Source: an uncultured Acidimicrobiales bacterium (GTDB lineage: Bacteria > Actinomycetota > Acidimicrobiia > Acidimicrobiales > CALAML01). Taken from it: a stretch of DNA of 38,245 bases. Shown here in pieces: positions 34,202 to 38,245 of the stretch. Positions within the stretch are counted from its first letter, which is position 1. Every line of letters starts with the position of its first letter. The DNA is taken from the NCBI GenBank assembly GCA_937925845.1, contig CALAML010000047.1, positions 1 through 38,245 of the forward strand. Direction: 5' to 3'. The translations under genes were made by a program, and so were the position numbers. Below the pieces are notes generated by a model that had not been told where the DNA came from, did no database searches, and saw only the letters and a program-made list of their open reading frames with translations.

Positions 34202-34726
34202 CTACACCTGGGTGGTGGTGGGGCCGGCGGGGGAGTCTTTGAACATGGCTTCGCTGTCGAAACCGATCCTGGTGTCGGGCGCGATGCGGATCACGACCCG
34301 GCCCGGCGTGTCGAGATGGCCGGCGAACGCGGTCTGGGCGTCGACGCTGGCTGGGCGAACCTTGGCCGCCAGCGTGGGATAGAACCAGGCCTTCGTGGCG
34401 TCGTCTTCCAGCACCTCAGCGTCACCCTTGTAAGTGACGGCCTGGCTGATTCCGATGTTGGTGCCGCGACTGGAGATGGCCAACGCCACCCGGGGTCGGG
34501 CCTCGACCGCCGACACCCGTTTGCGCCGACGGGTACAGGTAACCCAGAACGCGCCCTCGTTAAACACGAAGTTCATGATCACCCCGACCGGCTCATGTGC
34601 TTTCGTGGTCCACATGAAGGTGCACTCGGTCTGCTTGTCGAGCAGTTCCTGTTCCCGAGCGTTGGACAACTCGTACATCGACACGTCGTCGTAGCTATCG
34701 GCGTACTCTGCGTCGGCCTGGTTCAT
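34202..34726 (-). CDS. PNPOx-like FMN/F420-binding split-barrel protein
   Basis: 174-residue protein of the pyridoxamine-phosphate-oxidase-like fold. The pattern CTFMWTTKAHEPVGVIMNFVF, then AFWVTCTRRRKRVSAVEARPRVALAIS, matches the first strands and the R-K-x-x-x-x-x-R-V-A-L segment that binds the cofactor phosphate. GDAEVLED is the usual late strand. Could use FMN or F420; substrate unknown. A strong GGAGGAG site stands 6 nt before the ATG. The gene lies 17 nt after the nitroreductase gene and 70 nt before the seleno-redoxin gene on the same strand. Confidence 0.85.
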   Translation of the reverse strand: MNQADAEYADSYDDVSMYELSNAREQELLDKQTECTFMWTTKAHEPVGVIMNFVFNEGAFWVTCTRRRKRVSAVEARPRVALAISSRGTNIGISQAVTYKGDAEVLEDDATKAWFYPTLAAKVRPASVDAQTAFAGHLDTPGRVVIRIAPDTRIGFDSEAMFKDSPAGPTTTQV

Positions 34727-34743
34727 GATGACTCCTCCCGCCC

Positions 34744-35418
34744 CTACGCTGGTGCGCTGCCGCCCCAGCTGTCCCAGTGCAGGGAGCTTTCGAGGGGATT
34801 GCGGTTGCCGGGTTTGAAGTCGGTGCCCTTGGTGTAGGCGATCGGGATCAACGCCACCTGCACCATCTCGGCGTAGGGGATGCCAAGAATCTCGGCCGCC
34901 TGCTCTTCAAACATCGAATGCAGGGTGGTCCACGACGTGCCCAGCCCGCGCTCGCGCGCCGCCAACATGAAGCTCCAACTAGCTTGCACGATCGAGCCGA
35001 TCGTTGCCGAAGCGGTGGCCCAATCCGGATTTTCCGGGGTGCGCCCCGGCATCACCGGAATCAACATCGCCGGCGCCTTCTCCATGTTGTCGGCCAGATA
35101 CTGCGCCGACGAAGCCGAACGGTCGTAGGACGCCTTCACGTCGGGATCGTCACCGGTGTAGATGTTGCCGATGGCGAAGGGCAGGTCGATGTAGATGTTC
35201 CAGGCCTGGCGATACAGCTCGGCCAGCGCCATCCGCTTATCGGGATCGGTCACCACCATCCACTGCCAACCCTGCGAGTTCGAACCGCTCGGCGCTTGAA
35301 GCGCCAGTTCAAGACACTCCTTGATCACCTCCGGCTCCACCGGACGATCAAAATCCATCCGCTTGCGCACCGCCCGGGTCGTGCTCAGCACCTCATCGAC
35401 CGAAAGGTCCAGCTTCAT
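34744..35418 (-). CDS. Nitroreductase family protein (FMN-dependent)
   Basis: 224-residue flavoprotein. TTRAVRKRMDFDRPV is the family's opening that contacts the FMN phosphate, and APSGSNSQGWQWMVV carries the S-x-x-N-x-Q-W flavin site. The late segment GLGTSWTTLHSMFEEQAAEILGIP is the conserved G-x-G-T/S and helix. Acts on quinones, nitro compounds or enoates with NAD(P)H. ATG 35418 (MKLDLSV) is preferred over 35433 because GGGGAAA stands before it. Likely an operon with the PNPOx-like gene 17 nt downstream. Confidence 0.9.
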   Translation of the reverse strand: MKLDLSVDEVLSTTRAVRKRMDFDRPVEPEVIKECLELALQAPSGSNSQGWQWMVVTDPDKRMALAELYRQAWNIYIDLPFAIGNIYTGDDPDVKASYDRSASSAQYLADNMEKAPAMLIPVMPGRTPENPDWATASATIGSIVQASWSFMLAARERGLGTSWTTLHSMFEEQAAEILGIPYAEMVQVALIPIAYTKGTDFKPGNRNPLESSLHWDSWGGSAPA

Positions 35419-35531
35419 CGACGTTTCCCCCAACTCGTGTGGCCCCGAACCTCGAGGCCTCAGCCCCGAACGTAGCCGCGAAGTATCGGCTCTACATCAG
35501 AACGAACCGATTGGTATGTTTCGTCGACGGT

Positions 35532-36422
35532 TCAGGCCTTCACCGCCGGCATGACCTGCTCGGCGAAGCGTTCGATGGGCTCGGTCGATTCCGGGTTGCC
35601 GAAGTCCATCACGAAGTAGCTGATTCCCAACCCCCGGTAGCGGGTGAGCAGCTCGACCAGCTTCTCGGAATCCTCGTCGGTTTCCGGCAGCGGCTTTTCG
35701 ATCGTGGTGCACTGAACGATGGCATCGGGATCCCTCCCAGCACCGGACGCAGCTTCGGCCACGATGTCCCACTTGCGCTTCCAGTCCTTGGCCGCAGCGG
35801 CCTCGTCGGCGCCACCAACAAAGCTGTTCCAGATGTCGGCCTGACGCCCAACCAGTGGCAGACCAACCTTTGGCCCCGACGCACCGATACAGATCGGCGG
35901 AACCACCTCCGGTAACGGCGGCGCCGCTGCTTCGGTGATCTGAAAGTGCTCGCCGCTGTAAGTCGGGAGGTCCTCGGTCCACATCAGCCGACAGATGTCG
36001 ATGGCCTCATCGAGCTGGGCGAACCGCACCGACGCTTTCGGGAAGTCGTAGCCGTAGGCCTCGTACTCGTCGCCCCGCCAACCGGCTCCGATCCCCAGTA
36101 TGAAACGGTTCTTGGAAAACACCTGGAGGGTGGCCGCCATCTTGGCGGTGAGCGCCGGCGGTCGATAGCCAACGCCCAGAACGTGATGGCACACCTCGAC
36201 GTTGTCGAAGCGGGCGGCGATCCACGTGAGCGTTGTCCACGCCTCCATAAACGGATCGGTCTTGGCATCAAAGCCGTAGAAGTGGTCGGCGATCCAGACC
36301 GCATCAAAGGAGTTGGTGGCGGTCGGCAGAATCCGATCGACCTGCGAAACCACAATCGGCTGGTGATCACTCCACTGATTCCCGATCACCGGGGACAACC
36401 ATCCGAACTTCACATCATGCAT
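35532..36422 (-). CDS. Luciferase-like (LLM class) F420-dependent oxidoreductase
   Basis: 296-residue TIM-barrel flavin enzyme. The conserved GIGAGWRGDEYEAYGYDFP loop, together with the earlier DAVWIADHFYGFDAK and VCHHVLGVGYRPPALTAKMAATL, marks the actinobacterial LLM class F420-dependent group. PPICIGASGPK is the late strand and phosphate loop. The frame continues upstream without a stop for 450 bp, but ATG 36422 gives the usual MHDVKFGWLSP start. Hydride transfer or oxygenation of an unknown substrate. It is upstream of the nitroreductase gene (113-bp gap), and its start faces an SDR gene across a palindrome-bearing gap. Confidence 0.9.
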   Translation of the reverse strand: MHDVKFGWLSPVIGNQWSDHQPIVVSQVDRILPTATNSFDAVWIADHFYGFDAKTDPFMEAWTTLTWIAARFDNVEVCHHVLGVGYRPPALTAKMAATLQVFSKNRFILGIGAGWRGDEYEAYGYDFPKASVRFAQLDEAIDICRLMWTEDLPTYSGEHFQITEAAAPPLPEVVPPICIGASGPKVGLPLVGRQADIWNSFVGGADEAAAAKDWKRKWDIVAEAASGAGRDPDAIVQCTTIEKPLPETDEDSEKLVELLTRYRGLGISYFVMDFGNPESTEPIERFAEQVMPAVKA

Positions 36423-36520
36423 GGCCACACTTCTACCGCATCGCTCATCCGAACGCATTCGATCGCCGGCCGGACAACGCTGAGGGCAACGAGGGTTTGG
36501 TCGAACTGGTCCGCCGATCG

Positions 36521-36572
36521 AGATCTGTGACGCCCAGCGCGCCAAAAACAGCGCGTCAGGCGTCACAAATCT
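36521..36572. repeat. Nested palindrome between divergent start codons
   Basis: AGATCTGTGACGCC (36521-36534) pairs with GGCGTCACAAATCT (36559-36572) with one mismatch, and the inner GCGCGC (36537-36542) pairs with GCGCGT (36551-36556) around an A-rich 8-nt loop. Since both flanking genes (LLM minus, SDR plus) begin on either side, it is not a 3' terminator. It could be a regulator site or a REP-like insertion of the same design as the other palindromes in the window, although its sequence differs. Confidence 0.75.
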
Positions 36573-36602
36573 TGAAGGGCGGGTTGGGCTAGGTTGGCGG
36601 CC

Positions 36603-37403
36603 ATGACCGGACGACTTGCAGACAAGGTGGCCATCATCGTCGGCGGGGCGAGTGGCTTTGGCCTCGCCACCGCCCAGGCGTTTGCTCGCGAAGGAGCCCA
36701 CGTGGTGGTGGCTGGCCGCCGAGTCGACCTGGCCCGCGAGGTGGGGGAGTCGCTCGGCGGGTCGGGGGTGGAGTGCGACATCACCAACTACGACCAACTC
36801 AACGCCATGACCGACCAGGTGATGGCCGACCACGGCCGCATCGATATCGGCGTCAACTATGCCGGCTATCAACAGTCGATGACGGTGCGGGAGATGACGC
36901 CGGAACTGCTTGAGCCGATGGTGGCGGTTCAGTTCAACGGAGCGGTCTACTTCATCCGAGCCATGGGTAACGCCATGGCAACGGGAGATGGCGGTTCGAT
37001 TATCTCCACGTCATCGCTCACCGCCCAGAACCCATCGACCGGTCACGCCGCCTATGCCGGCGCGAAGAAGGGCCTGGAGTACGTCACCCAGATCGCCGCG
37101 GTTGAATACGGCCCCGACAACGTGCGGGTCAACGCCATCGCCGCCCATCTGATCGACACGCCGATGACGGCCGAGATCTTCAAGAACAAGCTGGTGGTGG
37201 AAGCGGTAAAGAACCAAACCCCGATGGGGCGGATGGGCCACGTCGACGACATCGCCAACTGCGCGCTGTTCCTGGCCAGCGATGAATCGGCCTACATCTC
37301 CGGCGAGACCATCCGCGTTGATGGCGCGGCCCACACCCAAAAGCTGCCCAACGCCACCGACTACCAACTGCTGGCAACCGCGAAGCCGGAGTTGCTCAAG
37401 TAG
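36603..37403 (+). CDS. Short-chain dehydrogenase/reductase
   Basis: 266-residue SDR. GGASGFGLA replaces TGxxxGxG with the first Thr changed to Val-Gly, and NNAG reads NYAG, but the catalytic Ser (STSSL), Tyr and Lys (YAGAK) are intact. AGRRVD after the second strand favours NADP(H). Ends with the usual IRVDGAA strand. ATG 36603 is favoured over an upstream in-frame TTG. Its stop overlaps the Rieske gene's 3' end by 8 bp on the opposite strand. Substrate unknown; the neighbour suggests diol or alcohol oxidation after ring hydroxylation. Confidence 0.9.
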   Translation: MTGRLADKVAIIVGGASGFGLATAQAFAREGAHVVVAGRRVDLAREVGESLGGSGVECDITNYDQLNAMTDQVMADHGRIDIGVNYAGYQQSMTVREMTPELLEPMVAVQFNGAVYFIRAMGNAMATGDGGSIISTSSLTAQNPSTGHAAYAGAKKGLEYVTQIAAVEYGPDNVRVNAIAAHLIDTPMTAEIFKNKLVVEAVKNQTPMGRMGHVDDIANCALFLASDESAYISGETIRVDGAAHTQKLPNATDYQLLATAKPELLK

Positions 37404-38245
37404 CGATCCCGTCGAGCAGCGGTAGCGGTTCCTGGCCGAGCAGCTTGCGATAGGTGTTGTGGTAGTGGTGCAGGGCGGGCTCATTGCGGCCGAACACGAT
37501 TTCTTCGAGGGCGCCGGCATTGGCCGCGGTCTGCTGGCTGGCGCCCATCACATAGTCCTCGTCGCGGATGACCTCGCCGAAGGTTCGGGCAATCTCGGCC
37601 GCCAGCTGATGAAGATCGGCGATCTCCATGTCGAAGTTGGCCCGCTCGATGGCATCGGCACGTAGATAGAAGTCGATCTTCGACACATGGTGGCCCGGGT
37701 CATCGGGGGTGGGGATGGCCCGAACAACAAACACTCCGGCCTCGAACGGCATGATGATCACGTTCGGAAACAGCCAGTACACCGGCAGCCCGGCCACGGT
37801 GATGTCCCACTCCTCCTCGGGTAGGTGACGCATCTCATCGATGGCCCGCTTGCACAAAATCATGCGATGGAGATGGCCGTCCTCGTCGTAGCACTGGACG
37901 TTGCCGTAGAAGTTGAGGGCCAACGTGTCGGAGTGCAGCGAGGTGAAGTGATACGTCTCGCCAAAGGTGTCCATGGCCAGCTTCCAGTTGCACGCAGTGG
38001 GATATTCGGTCGCGGTGAGCAGCTCCAGCTCAGCGAAGTTCCAGGTTGCGAACTCGTCGTTGAACCATTCCCCCAAAAGGTGGTCGAGATCGACCGAACC
38101 TTCGGGGTCGGGGTTCACAAACAGCAACCCGTGACGTTCCTCAGCAGGCAGCTCACGAAGGCCGAGACACTCTTTGTCGACCGGCCCGAAGTGCTCCGGT
38201 TTGGGTAGGCCCACCAGCGTCCCTTCGGCGTCGTAACTCCAGGCG
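37396..38245 (-). CDS. Rieske non-heme iron oxygenase, large subunit (5' end outside window)
   Basis: The window holds the C-terminal catalytic part and the tail of the Rieske domain. The frame is open past the right edge and reads AWSYDAEGTLVGLP, the segment right after the second Cys-x2-His of the 2Fe-2S motif (C-P-Y-H-x-W-x-Y). Iron ligands fit the two His of ETYHFTSLHSD, with the bridging Asp in LAMDTFGE between the two centres. The third ligand is likely an acidic residue in the last 80 residues (IRDEDYVMG region). It would dihydroxylate or demethylate an aromatic or alicyclic substrate with a separate reductase, which is not seen here. Convergent with the SDR gene, overlapping by 8 bp. 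Confidence 0.92.
   Translation of the reverse strand, partial: AWSYDAEGTLVGLPKPEHFGPVDKECLGLRELPAEERHGLLFVNPDPEGSVDLDHLLGEWFNDEFATWNFAELELLTATEYPTACNWKLAMDTFGETYHFTSLHSDTLALNFYGNVQCYDEDGHLHRMILCKRAIDEMRHLPEEEWDITVAGLPVYWLFPNVIIMPFEAGVFVVRAIPTPDDPGHHVSKIDFYLRADAIERANFDMEIADLHQLAAEIARTFGEVIRDEDYVMGASQQTAANAGALEEIVFGRNEPALHHYHNTYRKLLGQEPLPLLDGIAT

Noticed and set aside
1-38245. CRISPR arrays, tRNA or rRNA genes, insertion sequences, prophage genes
   Set aside because: No regularly spaced repeats, cloverleaf-like tRNA ends, rRNA stretches, transposase or integrase motifs were seen on either strand.

Overview
This is a GC-rich, densely coded bacterial window of 38.2 kb. Several traits point to a high-GC actinobacterium, probably of the Acidimicrobiia type: F420/flavin-type oxidoreductases (a Ddn-like protein, a luciferase-like monooxygenase and a PNPOx-like split barrel), a double CaiB/BaiF CoA transferase, many short-chain dehydrogenases, GTG/TTG starts and mostly weak ribosome sites. 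The lineage is an inference from gene content; no rRNA, tRNA, CRISPR array, insertion sequence or phage gene was seen.

Layout. 1-2.4 kb: the 3' part of a copper P1B-ATPase, two tandem covarying hairpins, a CopD-like four-helix membrane protein and a Ddn-like protein. 2.4-7.8 kb: a fused tandem CoA transferase, a metallo-beta-lactamase-fold hydrolase, a PLP aminotransferase and a tyrosine phosphatase. 7.9-15.7 kb: a PAS-GGDEF-EAL protein, a copper amine oxidase with all cofactor residues, a SRPBCC protein overlapping an HSL-type esterase, and a membrane Cache-GGDEF cyclase. 15.8-22.1 kb: a divergent catabolic locus. A TetR gene followed by acetoacetate-decarboxylase-like and DUF1214 genes runs leftward. 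Two amidohydrolases and an SDR, almost without gaps, run rightward. A 17-bp palindrome lies in the shared promoter region. 22.2-31.2 kb: M23 peptidase, Fe(II)/2OG oxygenase, enoyl-CoA hydratase-like protein, ABC-F ATPase, three SDRs and an MFS transporter. 31.3-38.2 kb: a secreted beta-helix protein, a leftward run of redox genes, an SDR, and a Rieske oxygenase cut by the window end.

The most striking feature is at 33025-34131 on the minus strand. A thioredoxin-fold (TlpA/redoxin-like) gene is interrupted by one in-frame TGA exactly where the first redox-active cysteine would be (W-S-P-Y-[TGA]-G-C). The frame stays open for 246 codons on the far side, with the cis-proline region. Directly 3' of the TGA the RNA can fold into a nested stem-loop with the geometry of a bacterial SECIS element. 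This is best read as a selenoprotein rather than two genes or a pseudogene.

A second theme is a set of 45-65 nt interrupted palindromes between genes. Two tandem copies at 1356-1461 carry a compensatory base-pair change. A relative sharing AATGTCGG/CCGACATT arms lies at 22143-22207. A palindrome of similar design but different sequence sits between two divergent start codons at 36521-36572, where it cannot be a terminator for either gene. Overall the region looks like accessory catabolic and redox metabolism (CoA-thioester, amine, alcohol/ketone and aromatic or alicyclic substrates) with local c-di-GMP signalling genes.
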